DNA from: Actinacidiphila alni
Lineage (GTDB): Bacteria > Actinomycetota > Actinomycetes > Streptomycetales > Streptomycetaceae
DNA length: 64,000 nucleotides
Direction: 5' to 3'
Assembly (NCBI RefSeq): GCF_900112845.1
Contig: NZ_FONG01000014.1
Span: forward strand, 124,001-188,000
Position numbers and translations under genes: made by a program
Part shown: positions 40,090-49,033 of the stretch, one piece after another
How positions within the stretch are numbered: the first letter of the stretch is position 1
How the letters are laid out: every line of letters starts with the position of its first letter
Notes under the pieces: model-generated
Seen by the model: the letters and a program-made list of their open reading frames with translations, nothing else
Told to the model about the DNA's origin: nothing
Databases searched by the model: none

Positions 40090-40391
40090 GCACGTCCGAA
40101 CTGGCCTGGTTCAAGAGCAGCTACAGCGGTTCACAGGGCGACAACTGCATCGAAGTAGCCGCCTCTTGGCGTAAGTCCAGTCACAGCAGCGGCAGCCAAG
40201 GCGACTGCATCGAGGTATCCGCCCCCTGGCACAAGTCCAGCCACAGCAGTGGCTCCGGCGACAACTGCGTCGAGGTCGCCACCTGCCCCTACACCGTCCA
40301 CGTCCGGGACAGCAAGGACAAGGAAGGGCCCCAGCTGGCCTTCTCCCCCGCCCAGTGGGCCGACTTCCTGAGCTTCGCCCAGGCCCTCTGA
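40086..40391 (+). CDS. DUF397 protein with triplicated N-terminal motif
   Basis: This 101-residue protein is the partner of the upstream WhiJ-like regulator. Normal DUF397 proteins are about 60-80 residues with one W-(x)-KSSYS-x-x-GDNCVEVA motif. This one has three: W8-S27, W28-P47 and W48-T66, each with KSS, a GD pair and C(I/V)EV. Each has its cysteine in place. The normal C-terminal VRDSKDKEGPQLAFSPAQW and FLSFAQAL follow. The product is thought to bind its partner XRE protein. It overlaps that gene by 4 bases. Confidence 0.92.
   Translation: MSTSELAWFKSSYSGSQGDNCIEVAASWRKSSHSSGSQGDCIEVSAPWHKSSHSSGSGDNCVEVATCPYTVHVRDSKDKEGPQLAFSPAQWADFLSFAQAL
40107..40283. repeat. Three 60-bp tandem repeats in the DUF397 gene
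   Basis: Units begin at 40107, 40167 and 40227 and encode the W-x-KSS-x-S-GSQGDNCIEV-A motif. The third unit is one codon short. Units differ by several substitutions, so the amplification is not very recent. Confidence 0.85.
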
Positions 40392-40479
40392 GGTAAGCGC
40401 GCCGCAGGCGGGGCAGGCGGACTTCTGGACACCGTTCGGCCGGTCGGCGGCCGGATGGGCCGGAGTCGAGGAGGATGCC

Positions 40480-41382
40480 GTGAAGGTCGGATTCGCGCTG
40501 CCGCAGTTCAACAAGCAGGCTTTCGAGGTCGCGCGGACGGTGGAGTTCGCGCGGGAGATCGAGGCGGCGGGCGGCGCGAGTCTGTGGGTCGGCGACAGAA
40601 ATCTGGCGGCGGTCCATCCGCGGATCGGGTACGGCGGGCGGGGCAACACGATACCGCCGGAGCTGAATCCGGCGGCGGACCCGTTCGTGCTGCTGGGTGT
40701 GGCGGCGAGTGCCACCGAGCGCGTGCTGCTCGGCAGTCATGTGCTGGTGGCGCCGCTGTACACGCCGGTCCAACTGGCCAGGTCACTCACGACCGTTGAC
40801 CTGATCAGCGGCGGACGGCTGCTGGCGGGCTTCGGGGTGGGGTGGTCGCCGGAGGAGTACGAGGCGGCCGGACTGGACTTCACCGCGCGCGGGGCGCGGA
40901 TGGACGAGCTGCTGGACGCGCTCGACGCGATCTGGACGCGGGACCCGGCCGAGTACCGGGGCGAGCAGCTGACCGTACCGCTGCACCACGCGCCGCTGAA
41001 GCCCGCGCGGCGGCCCCGGCCGCCGGTGTATCTCGGCGCGCACTCCGAGCGGGCGCTGCGGCGGATCGGCGAACGCGCCGACGGGTGGCTGCCGTTGTGC
41101 GTGGTGCCGAGCTTCGTGGACGTGGACGGGCTCGTCGCGCAACGGGATGCGGTGGCCGAGGCGGCGCGGAAGGCGGGGCGCGACCCGGAGACGATCGACT
41201 CCGTGCTGCGCGTCAACATCGACGCGGGCACGTCCACCGAGGAAGTGGTGTCCGCCATCAGGACGATGGGCGAACGCGTCGGCATCGAGCACGTGATGGT
41301 CGACACGATGTACAGCGACGAGAGCGTGGACCAGGCGCTGGACCGCGCCGGTCGCATCCTGGACGGCGTACGGCAGGGCTGA
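40480..41382 (+). CDS. F420-dependent LLM-class oxidoreductase
   Basis: The 300-residue protein is a luciferase-like monooxygenase fold member of the F420-dependent type. It begins with KVGFALPQFNKQAFEVARTV, has SLWVGDRNLAAVHPR, the VAPLYTPVQLARSLTTVDLI barrel strand and GRLLAGFGVGWSPEEYEAAG, a family marker. It probably uses reduced F420 on an unknown substrate. The start is GTG. It is convergent with the LAL regulator and has no operon partner. Confidence 0.9.
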   Translation: MKVGFALPQFNKQAFEVARTVEFAREIEAAGGASLWVGDRNLAAVHPRIGYGGRGNTIPPELNPAADPFVLLGVAASATERVLLGSHVLVAPLYTPVQLARSLTTVDLISGGRLLAGFGVGWSPEEYEAAGLDFTARGARMDELLDALDAIWTRDPAEYRGEQLTVPLHHAPLKPARRPRPPVYLGAHSERALRRIGERADGWLPLCVVPSFVDVDGLVAQRDAVAEAARKAGRDPETIDSVLRVNIDAGTSTEEVVSAIRTMGERVGIEHVMVDTMYSDESVDQALDRAGRILDGVRQG

Positions 41383-41407
41383 ACGGCGGCTGTCCGCCCG
41401 CCCGTTG

Positions 41408-44400
41408 CTACGGCAGGACGCTCGGGGCCAGGCCCGCACGCGCGTAGACCAGTGCCGCTTCTGTGCGGTTGCGGACGCCCAGCTTCTCCAGGATGTGGGA
41501 GACGTGGACGGCGACCGTGCGGTCGCTGATGTAGAGGGAGCGGCCGATCTGGCGGTTGCTGCGGCCGTCGGAGAGCAGCGCGAGGACCTGGGTCTCGCGT
41601 TCTGTGAGGTCGAAGCGGGCGGCGGCGTTCGGCGCCGTCGGAGCCGGTGGGGCCGGTGGCCGGGTGAGCCGGCTGCGGGCGGCGAGTGCGTGCGCGAGGC
41701 GCACCAGCGGTTCCGCGGCCAGGGGTTCGGCCAGCGCCAGGCAGGCGGCCAGGGCGCGGCCCGCCTGTTCGCGGCGGCTCGCGCGGATCGCGCTCCCGGC
41801 TTCGCGCAGGCGGGCGTACGCCTCACGGTACGGCTGGTCGGCCGCGCGCCACACGTCGGCGACCTGGCGCCAGGTCGCGCGGTCGTCGGTGCCGCCGCCG
41901 CGGGAGTGCTCGGCGGCGGCGAGGGCGCCGAACGCGGCGACGACCGGTTCGCCGCCGTGGCGGGCGGCGATGGCCGCGGCGCGGTCCGCGAAGGCGGCGG
42001 CGTCGGTGTGCCAGGCGAGGGGCAGGCCGCGGGGGCGGAGCGGTTCCGGCAGCAGGGCCAGTTCCGCGGCGAGGCGGGCGCCCGCGGCGAGCAGCCGGAT
42101 CTCCTCCTCGGCGAGGGCGCCGCCGCTGCCGACGGCGCACAGGCCCCGCAGGACGTGGTCCGCGGCCGTGGACAGTTCGGCCGCGCCCGTACCGGCCCCC
42201 GACTCGGCCGTGTCCAGGGCTTGTTCGGCCAGGCAGGCGTGGAAGGGGCCGCGCAGCCGGGGGTCGTCGGGGGACGCGGCGAGTACGGCGGTGAGTTCGG
42301 CGGCGGTCCGCGGGTCGCCGCGGGCCACGGCCAACTCCAGTTGCAGCAGGTGCAGATAGCGGACGATGTGGGCGGAGGACTGGCCGACGAGTTCGGCCAG
42401 CAGCTCGTCGGCCTCCGGCCAGCGGCCGGTGGCGACCAGTACGGCGGCGGTGTTGAAGTCCAGCACGGCGGTCATCGGGGGCGGTGCGCCCAGTTCGCCC
42501 GCCGCGCGGCGTCCGGCCAGGGCCACCTCGCGCGCCTCCGCGAAGCGGCCCCCCGTACAGAGCAGGTACATGTGGTTGCTCGCCGCCCGCAGCACGTCCT
42601 CGACGGAGTCCGTGGCACCGGCCAACTCCCGTGCTCTGCCCAGTGCTTCGAGGCCGCCGGCCAGGTCGCCGCGTTGCGCGCGGACCACGCCGAGGGTGGT
42701 GAGGGCGTGGGCGTGCTCGGCGAGCGCGCCCGTCCGCTCGGCCATCCGTAACGCCCGCTGGGCGAGCGGCAGCGCTCCGTCCGGGTCCCCGAGCCGTACG
42801 CGCATGTCCGCGGCGGCGGCCAGCACCCGTGCTTCCAGGGCTGACGCCCGCTCTCCGGTGAGCAGTTCCAGTGCCTCGCCCAGTGCCGCGACCGCCCCGC
42901 GCGGATCTCCGGCGTCCCGCCGGTACGCCGCCAGCCGTTCCAACAGGCGTGCCCGCTCGGCGCGTTCCGTGTGGCCGAGCCCGGCGACCGGCCCGGCCGC
43001 GCCCGTCCGGCCGGGCGCGGCCGTCGTCCCGGGCGCCGCCCGTCCGTCCGAGCCGCCCGGGCAGGCCGGACCACTTCGACCGGCCGAGCCCGAACCGCCC
43101 GAGCCGCGCACGGTCGCCTGCGCCGTCGGACGTACGGGGGACGGCGCGCACGAGGACGCGGCACCGCCGCCGGTCGGCCCGGCGGTCGGCTCAGCGGTCG
43201 GCGACAGCGCCCGCAGGATGTGTTCGGTCGCGCGCTGGGGGTCGCCGGCGTGGGCGGCGGCGCGGGCCGCCTCAGGCCACAGGGCGGCGGCCACCGCTAC
43301 GGGAAGGTGGTCGGCGAGTTCGACGGCGAGGGAGTAGAGGCCGTGGGCCTCGGGATGGGCACGGGCGGCCGCGGCGCGGCGGGCCGCGGTGAGGGCCGCC
43401 GTGGCGGCGAGCGCCGGGCAGTCGGCCAGGTGCCAGTGCCGGGCGAGCAGCGCGGGGTCGCGGTCGCGGTGGCGGGAGAGGGCGGCGGCGTATCTGCGGT
43501 GGAGGCGGCGGCGCTCGCCGGGGAGGAGGTCGGCGTAGAGGATCTGCCGGATCAGGCCGTGCGGGAGGGCGTAGCCGTCATCGGCGGTGGTGACGAGGAG
43601 CCGCTGGTCGACGGCTTTCCTGACCGCGGCGAGCAGCACGGGCTCGGGCAACGGCACCACGGCGGCCAGCAGGTCGTGGGGCACGCCGCCGTCGGTGACG
43701 GAGAGTTGGTCGATCACCTGGCGGACGTCGGCGTCGACGCAGCTCACCCGGGCGAGCACGATCTCGGCGATGGAGGCGGGCGGCCAGGGCCGCCCGGAGC
43801 GGGCCAACTCCTCGGCGTACAGCGGATTTCCCTCGGCCGCGGCGACGGCGGCGGCCACGTCGGCGGGGTCGGAGCCGGGCGACAGCAGCGCGGCGACGAG
43901 TTCCGCCACCTCGGCGTCGGCGAGGGCGGTCAGCCGCAGCCGGGTGACGCGCGGACATCGCAGCAGCTCCGCGAACCAGCGCCGCGCGTCCGCGGCCAGC
44001 TCCGCCTCCCGTACGGTGGCGACGATCAGCACGTGCTGGCGGCGCAGCCGTACCGCGAGGAACGCGAGCAGGTCGCGGGTCGAGGCGTCGGCCCAGTGCA
44101 GGTCCTCCAGGACCAGCACCAGCGGAATGCGGGCCGACAGGTCCGCGAGGAGCGCGAGCATCCGCTCGAACAGCCGTTGCCGGGTGGCCGGATGCGAGAC
44201 GGCGTCCTCCAACGGCCCGCACCCCGCCGCTTCCCCCGCCCGGCCCGGCCCCGGGGTGCCGTCCTCGCGGCCGGCGCGTGCCGGGTCGCCCGGGCGAGCC
44301 GGTTGGTCCCGCTCGCCGGGACGGACCGCATCGCCGGACGCCGAGGACCGCCCGGGGCGGGGCGGAGTGGTCGGGGTCGTCGGGTCGGGTGCCGCGCCGG

Positions 44401-44677
44401 AGGCGAAGAGGCAGGGGGTCCGGTCGCGGAGTGCCGCGACGAACGGGCCGTAGGCCAGCGTCGTTCCGCTCAGCGGGACCGAGGCGCCGAGGCGCAGGCG
44501 GGCGCGGCCGTCGGCGACGGTCAGGGCGGCCACCTCCTCCACCAGGCGGGTCTTGCCCAGGCCCGCCTCGCCGGTGACGAGCAGCAACTGCGGATGGCCC
44601 GCCGCGGCCCGGTCAAAGGCGTCCATGGCGATGCGTATCTCGACAGACCGGCCGACAAAGGGCGTTGTCGTCTCCAT
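41408..44677 (-). CDS. LAL family regulator (large ATP-binding LuxR)
   Basis: This 1089-residue protein has the LAL plan. An N-terminal AAA-like domain carries Walker A GEAGLGKTRL (about 35-44) and Walker B LVLVLEDLHWADAS. A long helical TPR-like middle follows. A C-terminal LuxR helix-turn-helix occupies the last 70 residues (TERETQVLALLSDGRSNRQI and SDRTVAVHVSHILEKLGV). A low-complexity Pro/Gly/Arg region interrupts the ATPase (near 90-140). LAL proteins are often pathway-specific activators. The divergent short peptide operon across 430 bases is the natural candidate target. An upstream extension of the frame past 44677 is open, but METTTPFVGR fits the family start. Confidence 0.92.
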   Translation of the reverse strand: METTTPFVGRSVEIRIAMDAFDRAAAGHPQLLLVTGEAGLGKTRLVEEVAALTVADGRARLRLGASVPLSGTTLAYGPFVAALRDRTPCLFASGAAPDPTTPTTPPRPGRSSASGDAVRPGERDQPARPGDPARAGREDGTPGPGRAGEAAGCGPLEDAVSHPATRQRLFERMLALLADLSARIPLVLVLEDLHWADASTRDLLAFLAVRLRRQHVLIVATVREAELAADARRWFAELLRCPRVTRLRLTALADAEVAELVAALLSPGSDPADVAAAVAAAEGNPLYAEELARSGRPWPPASIAEIVLARVSCVDADVRQVIDQLSVTDGGVPHDLLAAVVPLPEPVLLAAVRKAVDQRLLVTTADDGYALPHGLIRQILYADLLPGERRRLHRRYAAALSRHRDRDPALLARHWHLADCPALAATAALTAARRAAAARAHPEAHGLYSLAVELADHLPVAVAAALWPEAARAAAHAGDPQRATEHILRALSPTAEPTAGPTGGGAASSCAPSPVRPTAQATVRGSGGSGSAGRSGPACPGGSDGRAAPGTTAAPGRTGAAGPVAGLGHTERAERARLLERLAAYRRDAGDPRGAVAALGEALELLTGERASALEARVLAAAADMRVRLGDPDGALPLAQRALRMAERTGALAEHAHALTTLGVVRAQRGDLAGGLEALGRARELAGATDSVEDVLRAASNHMYLLCTGGRFAEAREVALAGRRAAGELGAPPPMTAVLDFNTAAVLVATGRWPEADELLAELVGQSSAHIVRYLHLLQLELAVARGDPRTAAELTAVLAASPDDPRLRGPFHACLAEQALDTAESGAGTGAAELSTAADHVLRGLCAVGSGGALAEEEIRLLAAGARLAAELALLPEPLRPRGLPLAWHTDAAAFADRAAAIAARHGGEPVVAAFGALAAAEHSRGGGTDDRATWRQVADVWRAADQPYREAYARLREAGSAIRASRREQAGRALAACLALAEPLAAEPLVRLAHALAARSRLTRPPAPPAPTAPNAAARFDLTERETQVLALLSDGRSNRQIGRSLYISDRTVAVHVSHILEKLGVRNRTEAALVYARAGLAPSVLP

Positions 44678-45110
44678 GAGCGCAGTGTGTGCAGCCGACA
44701 GCGGTGTGTCGACGGCCCGGCAACTTCCTGCCATCCGGAAACGGAACGATTCCGGCCCACTTCCATCGCGCCTGGTGAGCGCGTCCGGAAAAGGCGATGT
44801 GAAGGTTTGGCACCTGATGGCGGACCGTGTCCGCTGAACGGACGCCACCGGATTCCGCGGATTTCCCCGCGCCGCCCGTCTCGTATCGATCGCGTACGAA
44901 GAATTCGCCGACAGCGGGTTCGTACACGGACGTACGCAGAAAAGAGGTCGGGCACCGGTCGTGGACGAGTACACGTAGTCAATTCCCCCCGCGCGCGTAC
45001 GTCATGTTGTCGAGGTGCGCGGACGCTTTCCGCCCGCATAGTTGGCCGGGTTCGACCGCGGCGGCCCGCCGCGGCCGGCGCCGACCGAGGCCACCGGGAG
45101 GAGGGAAACC
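44678..45110. other. Intergenic leader between LAL and peptide gene
   Basis: No gene is supported here. The stretch is AT-richer than average in its middle. CCGCGGCGG-C-CCGCCGCGG (45056-45074) is a 19-base palindrome just upstream of the peptide ribosome site GGAGGAGGG. Promoters for both divergent units must lie here, but I cannot name boxes with confidence. Confidence 0.45.
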
Positions 45111-45188
45111 ATGAAGAAGATGTCTGTCCGCAAGGCCGGCACCATCCGGCTGACCAGCTCCGCGTACTACTGCTGCTCGGCGCTCTAG
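45111..45188 (+). CDS. 25-residue peptide, candidate RiPP or signal precursor
   Basis: The frame MKKMSVRKAGTIRLTSSAYY is followed by CCSAL and TAG. A strong GGAGGAGGG site lies about 8 bases before the ATG. The first half is basic (4 Lys/Arg pairs within 13 residues), leader-like; the last 10 residues are Ser/Tyr/Cys-rich and hydrophobic, core-like. Next come a stem-loop and a gene cluster with a PqqD-like domain and a membrane metalloprotease. There is no cyclodehydratase, lanthionine synthetase or radical SAM gene. I know no named family with this core. A modified peptide or a processed pheromone are both possible. Confidence 0.65.
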   Translation: MKKMSVRKAGTIRLTSSAYYCCSAL

Positions 45189-45196
45189 CAGCACCG

Positions 45197-45237
45197 CCGG
45201 GGCCCGGTTCCGCGGCTCGTGCGGAACCCGGCCCCGG
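45197..45237 (+). promoter_or_regulatory. Stem-loop after the peptide gene (attenuator or stabiliser)
   Basis: CCGGGGCCCGGTTCCGC and GCGGAACCCGGCCCCGG form a 17-bp stem with a single mismatch and a 7-base loop, 9 bases past the peptide stop. A partial terminator here would give much more precursor than enzymes, as in many RiPP operons. Confidence 0.65.
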
Positions 45238-45334
45238 TGTCCGGCACCGGCGTCCGGACCCCGGACCCCCACAGCCCCACGGGCCTTAAGGACCCTCCGG
45301 CCCCACGGACCCTCGCGAGAGAGGCGCTTCCCGC

Positions 45335-46711
45335 ATGACCGTGACCTCGGCCTCAGCCTCCTCGGCCTCCTCGGCGTCACCCGCGCCCTCCGCGACCTCG
45401 TCGTCCGCCGCGGGCCCGATCCGGCTGCACCGGCTCACCATGGTCCCCGAGGACGACGGCGTGATGATCGGCCGCCCGGACACCGCCTCGTACGCCGTCT
45501 TCCCCGAGGAGGGCGCGGAAGTCCTGCGGATGCTGGCGGCCGGGGCGACGCTCGCCGAGGCCGCGGCCTGGTACGCGGAGGCCGCCGGCGAGACGCTGGA
45601 CGTCGACGACTTCCTGGAGATCCTCGCGGACCTCGGCTTCCTGCGCGACGCGGACGACCCCGGCGGCCCGGACGACACCCCGGCCGGGGGCGGACGGGTG
45701 CGCTGGCAGCGGCTCGGCGCCTGGACCTTCTCCTGGCCGGCCTGGCTGGTCTACGCCGGGTTGATCGTGGCCGCCGCCGTCGAGATGATCCGCGACTCCG
45801 CGCTGCGCCCCTCGTACCACGACGTGTTCTTCACCGACCATCTCGCCCTGATCCCGATCACGCTGACGGTCGTTCAGATTCCGTGCATCCTCGTCCACGA
45901 GGGCTATCACGCGCTGTCCGGGCGGCGGCTCGGACTGCCGTCGACGCTGACGATCAGCCGCCGGCTGTACTACCTCGTCGCCGAGACCCGGCTCGACTCC
46001 CTGTTCAGCGTCCCGCGCAGGCGGCGCTATCTGCCGTTCCTGGCGGGCATGCTGGCCGACGCCGTGCTGATCTCGGGCCTGACGCTGCTGGCGGTGGCCC
46101 TGCGCGGGCACGGTCCCGCCTGGGTGGCCGCCCTGATGCTGGCGATCTCCTTCACCTGCGTGATGCGCCTGCTGTGGCAGTTCATGTTCTACCTGGAGAC
46201 CGACCTCTATTACGTCGTCACCAACGCCCTGCGCTGCTCCGACCTGCAGAACGCGGCCCGCTTCCAGGTCCGTACGGCCGTCCGCCGCTGGACCCACCGG
46301 CCGCCGCCGGAGGCCGACCCGGACGCCGAGTGGTCCGAGCGCGACCGGCGGATGGCGCGGTGGTACGCCCCGCTGCTGGTGGTGGGCTACGGATTCTCGC
46401 TCGGCAGCCTGCTGTGGGCGGGGATACCGACCACCGTGCACTTCTGGTCGCAGATCGAGAACCGTTTCAGCGATTCGGGAACGGCGACCGGCGGGATTCT
46501 CGACGCGGCCAGTTTCGTCGGCCTCACCGCCCTCCAGATCGGGCTGCTGGTTTACGTGACGGTGCGCGACAAGCGGGCGGCCCGGAAACAGGGCGGGGTG
46601 ACGGAGGCGGGAACGGGCGAGGGATCGGACGGGGGATCGGGCGATACGTCGAGCGCCGAATCGGGCGTCGTCTCCGAATCGGCTGCCACGCCCGCCGCGG
46701 ACATCGCATAA
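45335..46711 (+). CDS. PqqD-like / M50-like membrane metalloprotease
   Basis: The 458-residue protein begins with a Ser/Ala-rich lead, then a PqqD-like fold (about 30-105: RLTMVPEDDGVMIGRPDT to FLEILADLGFLRDAD), the type that binds leader peptides in RiPP systems. About six transmembrane helices follow. Helix 2 holds HEGYH (His188, Glu189, His192), the zinc motif of site-2-type proteases. Asp242 in MLADAVLI may be the third ligand. The family resembles YydH-type peptide-processing proteases, which cleave or export modified peptides. The C-terminal tail is Gly/Ser/Glu-rich and cytoplasmic. A GAGAGAGG precedes the ATG by about 11 bases. Confidence 0.75.
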   Translation: MTVTSASASSASSASPAPSATSSSAAGPIRLHRLTMVPEDDGVMIGRPDTASYAVFPEEGAEVLRMLAAGATLAEAAAWYAEAAGETLDVDDFLEILADLGFLRDADDPGGPDDTPAGGGRVRWQRLGAWTFSWPAWLVYAGLIVAAAVEMIRDSALRPSYHDVFFTDHLALIPITLTVVQIPCILVHEGYHALSGRRLGLPSTLTISRRLYYLVAETRLDSLFSVPRRRRYLPFLAGMLADAVLISGLTLLAVALRGHGPAWVAALMLAISFTCVMRLLWQFMFYLETDLYYVVTNALRCSDLQNAARFQVRTAVRRWTHRPPPEADPDAEWSERDRRMARWYAPLLVVGYGFSLGSLLWAGIPTTVHFWSQIENRFSDSGTATGGILDAASFVGLTALQIGLLVYVTVRDKRAARKQGGVTEAGTGEGSDGGSGDTSSAESGVVSESAATPAADIA

Positions 46712-46819
46712 GCCTCGGCAACACCAGGAATTCTCCCGGAACTCCACGCGCCCAGGGAACCCACGGCAATCACGGAAGTCACAGAAATCACGGGAATCAC
46801 GTTACTCAAGGAGCACGCC

Positions 46820-49033
46820 ATGACCTCGTCCCCGCCTCCGCCCCGGCACATCAGGACCGGCACCGGCACCGGCACCGGCACTGGCACCGCGACCGCCGGG
46901 CACGGCGACCTGCCGGCCGCGCCACCGGCCGACTACGACGTGCGCTGTCACCGCCGGCTGCGCGGACCGTACACCGGAGGCAGTGCCCTGCTCCGTGCCG
47001 TGATTCCCGAACTCGCGGGCGCGCACGACGAGTTGATCGCCGCGCGGGCGACCGAGGTGATCTCGTTGACGCCCGACCAGGCGCCGCTGGTGCCGATCGC
47101 GCCGCAGACGCTGACCGCGCTGGCCAGCCGCGCCGAGCGCACCCGTTTCTACTCCGTCGCCCGGACGCTGCGCGTCTCGCACGGCGTCGCCGAACTGCTG
47201 ATGGACTGGGCGCGCGCCCTGCACCCGGGTGGCGCCGTGATCCGCTTCCGGGAGGTGGACGACGCCGACCCCACCGACCGCGAGCTGGTCGCGGTCCTGC
47301 TGCGGCGCTGCGACCCGGCCGTACTGCGGCTGGTCGTGGAGTCCGACAGTCTCGCCGACGACGAGCTGGGCAAGGCGCTGCACACGTACACCGACCGGGC
47401 GGCCGACCCCGTTCCGCCCTTTCAGGACCGGCCGCAGGACGCCGACCTCGCGCAGGCGTGGATCGACGCCGACGGCACCTCCACGGATCCCGAACTCCTC
47501 GCCGCCTACCAGGCGTTGCCCGCGCCGGAGCGGGCCGCGCGGCACAGCGCCCGCGCCGCGCTGCTGGCCGGGAAGGACGAGCCGGGCAGTGCGCTGGGCG
47601 CGCAGCTCTTCCACCTGGAGCACGGCACGGACCCGGCCGCGGCGGCCGGCACCGCCTTCCTCGAAGCCTGCGAATCCTGCTTCGACAGCGGCTTCTACGA
47701 GGCGGCGCTCGACATGGCCCAGCGCGGCCGGGCGCTGTTCGGCGACACGCGCCCCAAGCCGTACTGGAACCTCACCAACAAGATCGGCGCGTGCCTGTCG
47801 TACCTGCGGCGCGGCGAGAAGGGCTTCTCGTACTTCGCCGAACTGCGGTCCGGCAGCACCGAACCCGAGATCCACATGAACAGCTGCTACATGATGGCGA
47901 TGCTCTACACCCGCCACCTGCCCAAGGGCATGCACGACGAGATGCGGGCGCTGGAATGGGTCAACACCGCGATCGCCATCGCGGACTGGAATCCGGACCC
48001 GCACCGCCGGATCTTCGTCGGCGCGTTCATGCGCAACGCCAAGGCGCTGGTCGAGCTGCACCGTGCCGACCTGGACGCGGCGCTCGCGCTGGTCAACGAG
48101 GCCATCGCGATGACCGACGCCGACCTCGGCCCGGACGAACAGCTGCTGCACCGCTCGGTGCTGCGCTACAACCGGGCGCAGATCCTGGCCGCGATGGGCG
48201 ACCACGACGGCTCGCTGGCCGACTACGACCTGGTGATCAGCCGCGACCCGGACTACGGCGACTACTACTTCGAGCGGGCCGGGGGGCGGCGCGCCAACGG
48301 GCAGTTCGAGGCCGCGCTCGCCGACTACGCCGAGGCCATCCGGCTCAGCCCGCCCTTCCACGAGGCGCACTTCAACCGGGCCGATCTGCTGCGGGAGTTG
48401 GGCGACGAGGAGGGCGCGCTGCGCGACCTGGACTACGCGGCGATCCTCGACCCGTACCACGTCGACACCCTCGTCAACCGGGCCGATCTGCTGATGGCGC
48501 TCGGCGACACCGAGCGGGCCGCGGCCGATGTGGCGGCGGGCCTCGTGCTCGACCCCAAGAACGCCAATCTGCTGTGCGCGCAGGGCACGTTGCTGGCCGA
48601 CGCCGAGCAGACGGAGGCGGCGCTCTCCAGTTTCACCGCCGCGCTGGAGGCCGATCCGTCGTTCGTGGCGGCCTGGGTGAACCGGGCGGTGCTCGCGTAC
48701 ACCGCGGGGCGGCCCGCCGACGCCGTCGACGACCTCGACCACGCGATCGGGCTGGCGGACGACCCGGTGCTGCGCGGCAACCGGGCGCTGGCGCTGTACG
48801 ACATCGGCGCGCACGAACGGGCGCTGGCCGATCTCGACGTCGCCGTACCGGAGTTGGCCGAGGAGGACCCGGACCTGCTCTTCCGGCGCGGCGCCGTACG
48901 CCTGGCGCTCGGCGACCGCGAGGGCGCGCGGGCCGACTGGCGCGACCACCTGGCCGCGTACGCGGCGGCCGGCGAACCGTCGCCGCACGCCGAGGAGATC
49001 GCGGCGGCGGGCGCCGCGGAGAGCGCGGCGTGA
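46820..49033 (+). CDS. TPR protein with degenerate STAND-like N-terminal domain
   Basis: The 737-residue protein starts with a Thr/Gly repeat tail (GTGTGTGTGTATAG). Residues 45-190 look like a decayed LAL-type ATPase: GPYTGGSALLRAVIPEL in the P-loop position but without the Lys, and FREVDDADPTDRELVAVLLR in the Walker B position. Residues about 250-720 are TPR repeats, with clear units such as DYYFERAGGRRANGQFEAAL and AHFNRADLLRELGDEEGALR. TPR domains bind peptides or partners. Here a receptor or scaffold for the short peptide is a reasonable guess. AAGGAG lies 6 bases before the ATG. It overlaps the flavin reductase gene by 4 bases. Confidence 0.78.
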   Translation: MTSSPPPPRHIRTGTGTGTGTGTATAGHGDLPAAPPADYDVRCHRRLRGPYTGGSALLRAVIPELAGAHDELIAARATEVISLTPDQAPLVPIAPQTLTALASRAERTRFYSVARTLRVSHGVAELLMDWARALHPGGAVIRFREVDDADPTDRELVAVLLRRCDPAVLRLVVESDSLADDELGKALHTYTDRAADPVPPFQDRPQDADLAQAWIDADGTSTDPELLAAYQALPAPERAARHSARAALLAGKDEPGSALGAQLFHLEHGTDPAAAAGTAFLEACESCFDSGFYEAALDMAQRGRALFGDTRPKPYWNLTNKIGACLSYLRRGEKGFSYFAELRSGSTEPEIHMNSCYMMAMLYTRHLPKGMHDEMRALEWVNTAIAIADWNPDPHRRIFVGAFMRNAKALVELHRADLDAALALVNEAIAMTDADLGPDEQLLHRSVLRYNRAQILAAMGDHDGSLADYDLVISRDPDYGDYYFERAGGRRANGQFEAALADYAEAIRLSPPFHEAHFNRADLLRELGDEEGALRDLDYAAILDPYHVDTLVNRADLLMALGDTERAAADVAAGLVLDPKNANLLCAQGTLLADAEQTEAALSSFTAALEADPSFVAAWVNRAVLAYTAGRPADAVDDLDHAIGLADDPVLRGNRALALYDIGAHERALADLDVAVPELAEEDPDLLFRRGAVRLALGDREGARADWRDHLAAYAAAGEPSPHAEEIAAAGAAESAA

